A DNA stretch of 64,000 bases from an uncultured Selenomonadales bacterium (GTDB taxonomy: Bacteria; Bacillota; Negativicutes; Acidaminococcales; Acidaminococcaceae): contig OMYP01000007.1 of the NCBI GenBank assembly GCA_900315345.1, positions 1-64,000 of the forward strand. The letters are read 5' to 3'. The notes beneath the pieces were generated by a model. The model saw only the letters and a program-made list of their open reading frames with translations. It was not told the DNA's origin and did not search any database. Shown here one piece after another: positions 26,014-33,560 of the stretch; position 1 is the stretch's first letter; every line of letters starts with the position of its first letter. A program made the translations under genes and the position numbers.

Positions 26014-26277
26014 TCAACAGGCCGGATTGTCCGGAACGCCATCCCGCCTGGCTTCGTCATGAATATAGCCAGTCAAAGCCGCCAAAAATTCATAACGAGA
26101 CATAAAAAGCTGCTGACGGACTGCAGCCATCGTAACCTCAAAATCTTTTTTGTTCGCAATCTTAGCAGCAACAACAGCTTCTTTTTTTACCGGCACTTTT
26201 TTTTCTTTAACAACAATCATTTTTTCCATACTAATACCACCCCTTTTTAAAATTCTTCTAATAAATTTTTTAGCCAT
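26014..26277 (-). CDS. Small RHH-like protein upstream of parA, 87 aa
   Basis: I choose the ATG at 26277 behind AAAGGAG; a GTG nine bases earlier and an ATG at 26229 are alternatives. The N-terminus is strongly basic. The C-terminal VTMAAVRQQLFMSRYEFLAALTGYI is similar to the C-terminus of the gene on the other side of parA, so both may recognise related DNA sites. It follows the primase-helicase stop by 25 bases on the same strand. Confidence 0.55.
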   Translation of the reverse strand: MAKKFIRRILKRGGISMEKMIVVKEKKVPVKKEAVVAAKIANKKDFEVTMAAVRQQLFMSRYEFLAALTGYIHDEARRDGVPDNPAC

Positions 26278-26302
26278 ATTAACCACCTCTCCTTTATAAA
26301 AA

Positions 26303-28402
26303 CTATTTCATAATTACAACCTGTGGAGCAGCTTTATTACTATCAGACACAGCAATATCCGCGACATCAGCCCCATAATCAGCAGCAGATTCACCCGCAA
26401 TACCAACTTCAGAAGAATCCATTGTTGATTCCGAATCCAAAAAGCCAGTATCTTCAAAATAATTGTATTTCGCATAATAATCAAACTTAATTGATGCAGA
26501 ATCATCACCGTAACGGTTTTTCAAAAAATGAATAACAATTTTACGTGGAAACTTATGCTTTTCATTTCTCAATTCTACAGGGTCAAGTGACGACTCCACA
26601 AAATCCAAAACCATAAGGCAGTCTGCGTATGACTCAATCCCAGACGAACCAGAAAAATTAGTCATACCAACGTTTAAATTTCGATTCCTGTTAAAAGAAC
26701 TCATAATAAAAACAGGAGACTTTAACTTAGTCGTTATATCCACAAGACCTTTTATATTAGCATCAATATTCTGTTTATCAGTTGTATTATTCCCGACACT
26801 TGCCATAATCTGAAGATAATCTACAAAAACCACAGGCGCCTGGCCGGTTATTTCATAATGCATCTTTGCACGATTAAAAATTTCAGTACCATTAAAAATT
26901 CCGGAGACTGGAATCATATGATAACCTATTTTTTCATACATTTTAAAAGCGTCATCAAAAACAGCTTTTTCAGTTTCATTATAAAATTCATGCAACAATA
27001 TACTCCGCGAATCTTTTGCGCAAGAAACTCCATAACCACTTGCGCTGCTAACATAAAACGTTAAACGACTCAAACTTCTGGATACAATTGCTTCCTGGGA
27101 CATTTCCATACCGAAATACAAAACATCTTGACCAGTGCGCGAAATGTTTTCCGCAATCTGAATCGCCAATGTCGACTTACCAAACCCAGGGCTCGCGCCC
27201 AAAAAGTAAAAGCCAGGAAACAACCCTCCGTGCAACGCCTTATCTAAATTAGTAAAACCTGTAGCAATAAATTTTTTATCGGCATTATCATCATGAATAC
27301 TCCGTGCAGGTTTAACAGCGTTATAACCCTGATAATAGACCAGCTTCTTTAAACCCTTCACATCACAAATGTCACGCACACATTGTTTAAATTCTTCAGG
27401 ATTAACGCATAACGCCTCGTTCATATCCTTACAGCCGCAAAATAGCGTATTCAAACAATATGATTCAACATCCTTTCCCTTTAACAGCTTATACAATTCA
27501 CGATTAGCATTCATCCCAGGGACATCGTTATCACAAGCTAAAATAACAACAGGCTTTTTACCAGTCTTCTTAACAGCCTCATCCAAGGCAAACAAAAAAC
27601 TATTAAATTCTTTGCCACGCAACGCTACTGCCTGGCCACCTACAGAAATAATAGAAAGCGCATCCATTTCGCCTTCCGTCACAAATACAGGGACTCCGGA
27701 TTCACACGCCGTTACAATTGCGTCAGGATTAAAAAGACTGCCATTAACGCCACGCCCAAACTTTAAATACCGATCCTTAAAATTTCCGGAAATATCACGG
27801 ACAGACAAACGATACTTATCCACCGGGATAACAACTCCAACGCCATCAGTACCTAAAAAATTAAACTTCGGTAAATAACCAATACAAAAATCATAAGCCA
27901 GAGAACGGCGGATGCCACGGCTTTGCAAATAGTCAGCAGCTTTATTTATATTACATAAGCCAGCATTAATCATAGACGTACAATCTTTTAACGGGTTACC
28001 ATCGTCATCAACTTCCGGCAAAAGTCCATCCCTGATCAAAAAATTATGATTCCCGTTAAAAAAAGAAATCTTTTCCTGTGCAAACCGGAAAGGCTCAACA
28101 CCAAACAAATCCGCCACAAACCTCACTTTATCTTTAAACTCATCAATATTCTCCAAAAAACCTGCCATATCAAAAATATCAAAATTAGGATTTGCCACAC
28201 AGTTACCAAAGCAATGAACCTTATTGTGGACTGAATCATATGACATTGAACCAGTATTTTTATTGTGAACATGTTCAGGATTCACACAAAGAAAATTTTT
28301 ATCTGTAGGCAAATTATATAAGCGTAAAAATTCTGGCAACCGAGAACGTAAATCCTGTAAATACATCTCATATTGACTTTTCTGAGCATCTGACAAAATC
28401 AC
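26303..28402 (-). CDS. Bifunctional primase-helicase (CHC2-like zinc, TOPRIM and DnaB-like domains)
   Basis: The start is a GTG at 28402 behind TTTGGAGG; the longer frame has no ribosome site. Residues about 38-75 form a zinc-finger primase motif (CVNPEHVHNKNTGSM, then CFGNC). A TOPRIM domain follows (VFVTEGEMDALS, CDNDVPGMNA). The C-terminal half is a RecA-fold helicase with Walker A GASPGFGKST and Walker B VVFVDYLQIM. This layout is like phage T7 gp4, so the element can prime and unwind by itself. The gene is next to the second iteron origin. Confidence 0.9.
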   Translation of the reverse strand: MILSDAQKSQYEMYLQDLRSRLPEFLRLYNLPTDKNFLCVNPEHVHNKNTGSMSYDSVHNKVHCFGNCVANPNFDIFDMAGFLENIDEFKDKVRFVADLFGVEPFRFAQEKISFFNGNHNFLIRDGLLPEVDDDGNPLKDCTSMINAGLCNINKAADYLQSRGIRRSLAYDFCIGYLPKFNFLGTDGVGVVIPVDKYRLSVRDISGNFKDRYLKFGRGVNGSLFNPDAIVTACESGVPVFVTEGEMDALSIISVGGQAVALRGKEFNSFLFALDEAVKKTGKKPVVILACDNDVPGMNANRELYKLLKGKDVESYCLNTLFCGCKDMNEALCVNPEEFKQCVRDICDVKGLKKLVYYQGYNAVKPARSIHDDNADKKFIATGFTNLDKALHGGLFPGFYFLGASPGFGKSTLAIQIAENISRTGQDVLYFGMEMSQEAIVSRSLSRLTFYVSSASGYGVSCAKDSRSILLHEFYNETEKAVFDDAFKMYEKIGYHMIPVSGIFNGTEIFNRAKMHYEITGQAPVVFVDYLQIMASVGNNTTDKQNIDANIKGLVDITTKLKSPVFIMSSFNRNRNLNVGMTNFSGSSGIESYADCLMVLDFVESSLDPVELRNEKHKFPRKIVIHFLKNRYGDDSASIKFDYYAKYNYFEDTGFLDSESTMDSSEVGIAGESAADYGADVADIAVSDSNKAAPQVVIMK

Positions 28403-28535
28403 AAGCAAACCTCCAAACTTCATCACACATACCCAATTATTATTTTTATCGGCATTCATTTTTTCAAACGAACAAACAGACAAACTACTTTAGTAAAATC
28501 CAAAGAGGGATTTTTTTGTAACCAGGGAGGGGGAG

Positions 28536-28566
28536 GGGGGTCCACCGCGTAAGCCGGTGGACCCCC
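28536..28566. terminator. Strong GC-rich hairpin beside the second origin
   Basis: GGGGGTCCACCG pairs perfectly with CGGTGGACCCCC around the loop CGTAAGC. On the plus strand it is followed by CCCTTTTTATT. Its apex GCGTAAGC is close to that of the hairpin family in the left part of the element. Confidence 0.65.
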
Positions 28567-28570
28567 ACCC

Positions 28571-28622
28571 CTTTTTATTAATATATCTTAATATATATTA
28601 ATAATCTTAGGAGTTATCCACA
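28571..28622. other. Origin core: A+T-rich unwinding region plus DnaA box
   Basis: A run of TTAATATATCTTAATATA-like sequence (28571-28610) is followed by a perfect DnaA box TTATCCACA at 28614-28622. Together with the iterons at 28663-28863 this makes a complete theta-type plasmid origin between the rep and primase-helicase genes. Confidence 0.8.
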
Positions 28623-28662
28623 GGTTCAAACCCGCATGGTTGACGCATTTAAAAATCGGTTT

Positions 28663-28863
28663 CATACTTGCTGCCTACCAATTCATACTTGCTGCCTACC
28701 AATTCATACTTGCTGCCTACCAATTCATACTTGCTGCCTACCAAATTCTCATACTTGCTACCTACCAGTTTTCATACTTGCTGCCTACCAATTTTCATAC
28801 TTGCTGCCTACCAATTTTCATACTTGCTACCTACCAATTTTCATACTTGCTACGTACCAATTT
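28663..28863. repeat. Iteron array of the second replicon (9 copies)
   Basis: Nine direct repeats with core CATACTTGCTGCCTACCA start at 28663, 28684, 28705, 28726, 28750, 28773, 28796, 28819 and 28842. Spacing is 21 bases for the first three steps and then 24, 23, 23, 23 and 23. Copies 5, 8 and 9 have a TACC or TACG variant after TTGC. It is unlike the RepB iterons in sequence. Confidence 0.9.
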
Positions 28864-28880
28864 TGCCAACACCAAATTTA

Positions 28881-29915
28881 TTATTTTTTTAACGGAACTA
28901 ATTTCATTCTTTTTCCGTCCGCATTAATTAATTCAACCTCAGCACCTTCAAACAAACTTTCTTCCTTCATAGGAAAGTCAATAAAATCAAAATAAACCTT
29001 CATGTTAATAAACTTATCGTAGTCCAAAGAATCCATATCGCCTTCAAAACGCTCATTAGTAACATTATCAATGAAGTACCAGCATTTTATTACTCCATAA
29101 TCAACCAATGCATTCATATCACGTATAAACGGACGTATAATGCGTTGCCTAAGTCCACCAATAACATTCAACGTTTCACGTTTCGGAATATCCGGAGCTA
29201 CATCAACAAGTTCCGCAACTGATACAATATTCCGGCGAGGCTTATAAAAGTTCATCTTATATAAAACATTAAGGTGTTTACCCAACGCATACGCATTAGG
29301 AAACTTAGTAGTCTTAATTGAAAATAAAGCCACAGAATACGGCATGATCGACGCTGAAGGTAGATATTCAGCCAATTTATCACCAAGAATAACTTTAATC
29401 TTAGAATTCTTTATTGAACTTTCATCTACCGAGCAGCCAACACCCTGCAAAATAACAGACTTCCATACAGTAGCATCTTCAGGTTTCTTGTTTCGGCCCC
29501 TGACAGAAATATTAAGCTGTTCAATTTTAATATTTTGTAAATTATTAATTGTTTCAATGACCAGTTCACGAGTAGAATGCATAGACATTTTAAATAACGC
29601 AGAAATCTCATGCAGGTCTAAAATCATTTCCTTATTTGCATTAATTACATCTTTTGGCGCATTAGCAGGAACTTTAGCAGTGAACTTCGTAACAATGTAG
29701 TCAAACATCTGCGCCGTACGGCAAGACATGTTGACCCGTTTCGGAAAAATCCAATACACTACATTATCGTCAAGCCGTCGAGCAACTGGCAATTCTACAT
29801 TACCGTCATTTTTCTTTAGAAAACGCTTAATAAGGTTTAAAGAAAACATAGACAAATTATTAGTGACAGGTGATTGAAAGATAGGCGCATAAATTCCTTT
29901 ACAAACATCAGTCAT
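28881..29915 (-). CDS. Second replication initiator (Rep), 344 aa
   Basis: The 344-aa protein is adjacent to nine iterons and a DnaA box, and begins with TDVCKGIYAPIFQSPVTNNLSMFSL, followed by a helical region (SCRTAQMFDYIVTKF) and paired strand-helix segments such as IMPYSVALFSIKTTKFPNAYALGKHL. The pattern fits a winged-helix plasmid initiator, but I cannot name the family. It is not similar to the first RepB. The iterons lie beyond its 3' end, 18 bases from the stop, so the origin is downstream of the gene instead of upstream. Confidence 0.65.
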   Translation of the reverse strand: MTDVCKGIYAPIFQSPVTNNLSMFSLNLIKRFLKKNDGNVELPVARRLDDNVVYWIFPKRVNMSCRTAQMFDYIVTKFTAKVPANAPKDVINANKEMILDLHEISALFKMSMHSTRELVIETINNLQNIKIEQLNISVRGRNKKPEDATVWKSVILQGVGCSVDESSIKNSKIKVILGDKLAEYLPSASIMPYSVALFSIKTTKFPNAYALGKHLNVLYKMNFYKPRRNIVSVAELVDVAPDIPKRETLNVIGGLRQRIIRPFIRDMNALVDYGVIKCWYFIDNVTNERFEGDMDSLDYDKFINMKVYFDFIDFPMKEESLFEGAEVELINADGKRMKLVPLKK

Positions 29916-29928
29916 AAAACCACCTCAC

Positions 29929-31215
29929 TTAATCATCCTCCAGCAGCCCGGCCATTGCGTCCGCCGCCGTCCGATCCTGATCAGGCATCACGTGTGCATA
30001 GGTCCGCAGAGTAAACGCCACGTTGCTGTGGCCCAAACGTTGGCTGATGACCTTGATATTGACCCCTGCCCGCAACAGCTGGGTGGCATGTGTATGCCGC
30101 AGTGAATGATACGTGCATCCCGGCGGCAACTGTGCAGCCTTCATCATATTTGCCCACTGCCTTCCCCGGAAGTTATCGTATCGGACTGGTACCCCGCTGA
30201 TCGAAGTAAACAGCAAATCAAGCTCATTCTCATACTTATCACCAACCGATTTCCCGTACTCCCTTTGTTGCTTTTTCCATTCTTTCAATCGCCGCATGGT
30301 ATCTGCATCAACAGAAATTTTACGAATGCTGTAGCTTGTTTTAGGCCTTTTCAGAACCCCATCCTGCAGATTGTTATGAATGTAAATAGTACCACCCGTA
30401 AAATCCACATCTGACCACTTCAGACCGAATGTTTCGCCCCAACGCATCCCCGTGGCAAGGGTCAATCTTACGGCCATCGCATAACAACGAATCAAGTACA
30501 CGATACCATCATCTTCCATCACAGCCGGATAAGTTTCGTAGTATTCGCCAGAATCTGCCACTTTTAACAGCCGTTTAATCTCATCCTGATACAAAAACAC
30601 GATTTCTTTATGAACCACATCTACCGGAGGCTTCGTTTTTTTAACAGGATTCTTAACCAAAAAGCCATTGTCAATGGCAGCTTCAAGCGCCGTCGCCAGG
30701 GTGGTTCTAACGCTTTTAACCGTTTTAACCGACAGTGTTCCTTCCTTTTTTATGCGACCATGGGCCAGTAGGTCCGACAACATGCCCTGAATCATCGCCG
30801 GCGTTATGTCCGCCAACCGCTTTTTTCGCAGCGATTCTGGTACATATTTGACCATCGACCGATAAAATACCGATGTGCTGGGCTGCACTGTGTCTTTCAA
30901 AATCCTTTCCTGCCAATAGTCCAAAAAGCTACCCAAACTAACGTCTCTTGTGCCCTCCGGTCCTACTTCCATCCGCATCCGTTCAATTTTGGCTACCAAT
31001 TCCTTTTTCGTAGAAGCCGTCAAAGACCTGCGGGACTTTTTTCCACCAGGCATGCCAACCATGTACTGGTATACCCAACGATCTTGTCGATCCCTTTTAC
31101 CGCATTTAACTTCCGGGGCATCTTTCTTTAAGCATCCTTCGCGCTGCGGACACACATCGCAAGAAACAGGCGTTACGTGATAAATAGTCCCTTCGCCTTT
31201 CGCTCTCCTGGCCAT
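29929..31215 (-). CDS. int: Tyrosine integrase of the element
   Basis: The ATG at 31215 lies directly after the excisionase stop. Catalytic residues are present: Arg in ATGMRWGE, HSLRHTHAT (H-x-x-R), LGHSN (His) and TYAHVM (Tyr). The core-binding domain precedes them. The N-terminal arm-binding region contains an unusual insert with four Cys (CDVC, then Cys in REGC and VKC) that could bind zinc. The enzyme integrates the element by site-specific recombination, most likely at the tRNA-Arg gene 1.5 kb away. Confidence 0.9.
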   Translation of the reverse strand: MARRAKGEGTIYHVTPVSCDVCPQREGCLKKDAPEVKCGKRDRQDRWVYQYMVGMPGGKKSRRSLTASTKKELVAKIERMRMEVGPEGTRDVSLGSFLDYWQERILKDTVQPSTSVFYRSMVKYVPESLRKKRLADITPAMIQGMLSDLLAHGRIKKEGTLSVKTVKSVRTTLATALEAAIDNGFLVKNPVKKTKPPVDVVHKEIVFLYQDEIKRLLKVADSGEYYETYPAVMEDDGIVYLIRCYAMAVRLTLATGMRWGETFGLKWSDVDFTGGTIYIHNNLQDGVLKRPKTSYSIRKISVDADTMRRLKEWKKQQREYGKSVGDKYENELDLLFTSISGVPVRYDNFRGRQWANMMKAAQLPPGCTYHSLRHTHATQLLRAGVNIKVISQRLGHSNVAFTLRTYAHVMPDQDRTAADAMAGLLEDD

Positions 31216-31216
31216 A

Positions 31217-31444
31217 TCATGCGCCTTTCTGAGCACCAGCAGCATCCTCCGGCAGGGCGGTCATGTCTGCGATGTATTTATCCACCCATGCTGCCGGAAT
31301 AACAAGCTTTCCACCGAGCCGCCTGGTCACAATTTCACCGCGTTTGACCATCGTATACAGATACGCCTTGCTCACAATACCGCCTAATACCTGATGCAGT
31401 TCAGGTACTGTGTAAAATAATTTTTTACCTTCGTAATTGTTCAT
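31217..31444 (-). CDS. xis: Excisionase (MerR-type HTH)
   Basis: The 75-aa protein has a helix-turn-helix (FYTVPELHQVLGGIVSKAYLYTMVKRGEI) followed by a wing-like RRLGGKLVIPAAWVDKYI, the pattern of small recombination directionality factors. Its stop touches the integrase start. The two genes share the promoter at 31512-31540, so excision and integration functions are co-expressed. Confidence 0.8.
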   Translation of the reverse strand: MNNYEGKKLFYTVPELHQVLGGIVSKAYLYTMVKRGEIVTRRLGGKLVIPAAWVDKYIADMTALPEDAAGAQKGA

Positions 31445-31511
31445 AATGTCATCCTTTCTTTTTCTTTAAAATGATTATTAAAAGCATCATTCAATCATCT
31501 TTCTTGATTTT

Positions 31512-31540
31512 ATAATATCGAATATGATAATACTTGTCAA
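31512..31540 (-). promoter_or_regulatory. xis-int promoter with probable repressor site
   Basis: On the minus strand TTGACA (31540-31535), 17 bases and TATTAT (31517-31512) form a strong promoter. The 14-base site ATCGAATATGATAA (31517-31530) lies between the two boxes. It recurs almost identically in the divergent promoter, which suggests a common repressor. Confidence 0.8.
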
Positions 31541-31626
31541 GCAATTATTTCTCAATAAAAAGAATTTTTTGCGTTAACAAAAAATAATAAAGTCAAAATA
31601 CATAGTTAACTCTCTTGAATGGCACG

Positions 31627-31655
31627 TTGAAACCATTAATCGGATATGATAAAAT
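31627..31655 (+). promoter_or_regulatory. Promoter of the regulator gene with probable operator
   Basis: TTGAAA (31627-31632), 17 bases and TAAAAT (31650-31655) precede the regulator start by 38 bases. ATCGGATATGATAA (31639-31652) overlaps the -10 box and is a near copy of the site in the xis-int promoter, consistent with autoregulation. Confidence 0.75.
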
Positions 31656-31692
31656 GTTCATACAATATATTCTTGAAAAGAAGGAACTATGT

Positions 31693-32328
31693 ATGAGCAG
31701 CACAGATAAAACAAAAAAAATAAAGCAAATACTTAGCGAAGCTGAAAAGAATGACGAAAACATTCGCAAAATTTTCTACGAATCAGCAAACGCAAAAATA
31801 AGGGAAGACAAAGAACAAAAACGGAAAGAAATCTTACAGGTGTTTGCATCAAATTTGAGAAAATACCGAGAAGAAGCAGGTTTAAACAAATTACAGTTAG
31901 GCAACATGCTTGGTTTGTTACCGCAAAACTACCACCGCTACGAAAGTGGTACACAAGAGCCAGGCGCCACCACGGCAATACAAATGGCATCAATTCTCGG
32001 AATCAGTGTTGATAAATTGTTTGAATCAGAATCAAGCAAAATCATTGACACGTTAAAATGCCAAAGCTGGCTTGAATCTGTGGGATTTAAAACATTCTTT
32101 GACAATGAAAACACAATCGTAATTTCTGCAGAAGGTTTCCCCACAAAAACTGTCAGTATAGAAGAAGCAAAAGAAATAATAGAAAACACCAAACAAATAC
32201 TTAAGCCTGTAATACAGCTTATGGTTACATCCGAAACAGATAAAATCCAATACAACAAAAACAAAACAGAACACGATAAAAGAATTGCTGCGGCATTAAA
32301 ACTCACAAGAAACAAAAAAACAGATTAA
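31693..32328 (+). CDS. XRE-family repressor, 211 aa
   Basis: The ATG at 31693 follows AAGGAAC. Residues about 1-55 are a basic coiled coil. An HTH of the Cro/CI kind follows (residues about 60-110: FASNLRKYREEAGLNKLQLGNML then YHRYESGTQEPG). The C-terminal domain ends in a helical region and is not a clear LexA-type protease (no Ser-Lys dyad visible). It is divergently transcribed from xis-int and shares an operator-like site with it, so it probably keeps the element integrated. Confidence 0.8.
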   Translation: MSSTDKTKKIKQILSEAEKNDENIRKIFYESANAKIREDKEQKRKEILQVFASNLRKYREEAGLNKLQLGNMLGLLPQNYHRYESGTQEPGATTAIQMASILGISVDKLFESESSKIIDTLKCQSWLESVGFKTFFDNENTIVISAEGFPTKTVSIEEAKEIIENTKQILKPVIQLMVTSETDKIQYNKNKTEHDKRIAAALKLTRNKKTD

Positions 32329-32332
32329 AAGA

Positions 32333-32374
32333 AACTGCGTTCCCCGGTCCGATACCGAAGAACGCAGTTTTTTT
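32333..32374 (+). terminator. Terminator of the regulator gene
   Basis: AACTGCGTTC pairs with GAACGCAGTT and is followed by TTTTTT, 5 bases behind the stop at 32328. Confidence 0.85.
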
Positions 32375-32403
32375 ACATAATTAATTAAGAGAAAAATAAA
32401 AAA

Positions 32404-32445
32404 AAGCCGCACTATCACCACGTAAACGCAGTAACAATGCGGCTT
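32404..32445. repeat. Inverted repeat AAGCCGCA / TGCGGCTT
   Basis: Perfect 8-base arms flank 26 bases, preceded by an A-run. It could be a minus-strand terminator. Confidence 0.4.
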
Positions 32446-32624
32446 CAGAAGTCTTTACCGACAGAAAACAAAGAGGTTGCTAACAAAAATTCTTCTTTTT
32501 ATCGGCAAAAAACTTTTAAATTGTAAATCAGGTTTTCTCGAAAAATGGTAATTTTAGCAACAAAATAAGCAGGGTTTTACCAGTCCAAAAATAAATTTCA
32601 AAATATGCATACTATAAGCATGCA

Positions 32625-32658
32625 AAATAAAAAATCCGCAAGGCGAACCTTGCGGATT
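32625..32658 (-). terminator. Terminator behind the tRNA-Arg gene
   Basis: On the minus strand AATCCGCAAGG pairs with CCTTGCGGATT and runs into TTTTTTATTTT. It lies 10 bases beyond the CCA end. If the element joins inside the tRNA, this terminator is supplied by the element. Confidence 0.75.
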
Positions 32659-32667
32659 AGCTTGTCA

Positions 32668-32744
<77 letters not shown>

Positions 32745-32830
32745 ACATCAGCGCTGTTTTTCAACAGCAAAGCTATTATAACTAAAACCGGGCTGATTGT
32801 CAACACTTTTTCTAAAAAAGATTCCCAAAA

Positions 32831-33544
32831 TTACAAAACCCGCACCGGCGTAAAATTCTGCGTATCACAGGACACCAGCTTATAGGAGCAGTTATCCCGC
32901 ACTCCTTCAAAAATTGAGGCAGCCCCGTCCTCCCCGTGGATATGCCCGAACACGCAGCGCTTAACTCCGTATTCATCGATGATCTGTTTAAAGAGGGAGT
33001 TTTCTTCCGGGGAATAAAAAGGCGGGTAGTGCAAGGCCAGAATAATATTTTCATAGCCGGCCTGTCTGGCCGCGTCCAGGGAAGCCCGGATGCGCAAATC
33101 TTCATGGCGCAAGATACCGTCGTCGGTTTCCGGTTTATAGCCTTCGCAGACCGGTGTCAGCCAGCCACGGGAGCCGCAAACGGCAACCGGTCCTTCTTCC
33201 TGTTCCACAGGGAAAAAATTATTTTGCAAAAAGAAGAACGCACCAGCGGTTGCCTGTTTCATTTTGGTAAGGCTCGTCCACCAGTAATCATGGTTGCCCC
33301 GTAGCATTACTTTTGTTCCCGGAAGCTCCGCTATATCCTGCAAGTCCTCAGTCACTGCATCCTGCAATTTCATGGCCCAGGAAATATCGCCGCAAAGTAT
33401 GACAGTGTCTTCCGGCGCAACAATTTGTTTCCAGTTTTCGATTACGCGCTGCCGGTGGTTTTTCCAGTGTTCCCCGAATACATCCATGGGTTTGGATGCA
33501 GGCACTCCGGAAAAATGCAGGTCTCCGATAGCATAAATGGACAT
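32831..33544 (-). CDS. Calcineurin-like metallophosphoesterase, 237 aa
   Basis: Motifs GDLHFSG (residues 7-13), GDISW, GNHDYWW, ALHYPPF and FGHIHG provide the metal ligands. This is a chromosomal enzyme, distinct in size and detail from the three phosphatases on the mobile element. It lies behind the dipeptidase gene on the same strand with a 16-base gap, so they may be cotranscribed. Substrate unknown. Confidence 0.85.
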   Translation of the reverse strand: MSIYAIGDLHFSGVPASKPMDVFGEHWKNHRQRVIENWKQIVAPEDTVILCGDISWAMKLQDAVTEDLQDIAELPGTKVMLRGNHDYWWTSLTKMKQATAGAFFFLQNNFFPVEQEEGPVAVCGSRGWLTPVCEGYKPETDDGILRHEDLRIRASLDAARQAGYENIILALHYPPFYSPEENSLFKQIIDEYGVKRCVFGHIHGEDGAASIFEGVRDNCSYKLVSCDTQNFTPVRVL

Positions 33545-33560
33545 TTTCTTTTCCGTCTCC

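Noticed and set aside
28663..28863. Possible CRISPR array
   Set aside because: The units are contiguous repeats of 21-24 bases with no variable spacers, and they lie at an origin with a DnaA box. They are iterons.
28636..28995. Plus-strand frames with repeated Thr-Cys-Leu-Pro units
   Set aside because: They are translations of the iterons in three frames and have no ribosome site.
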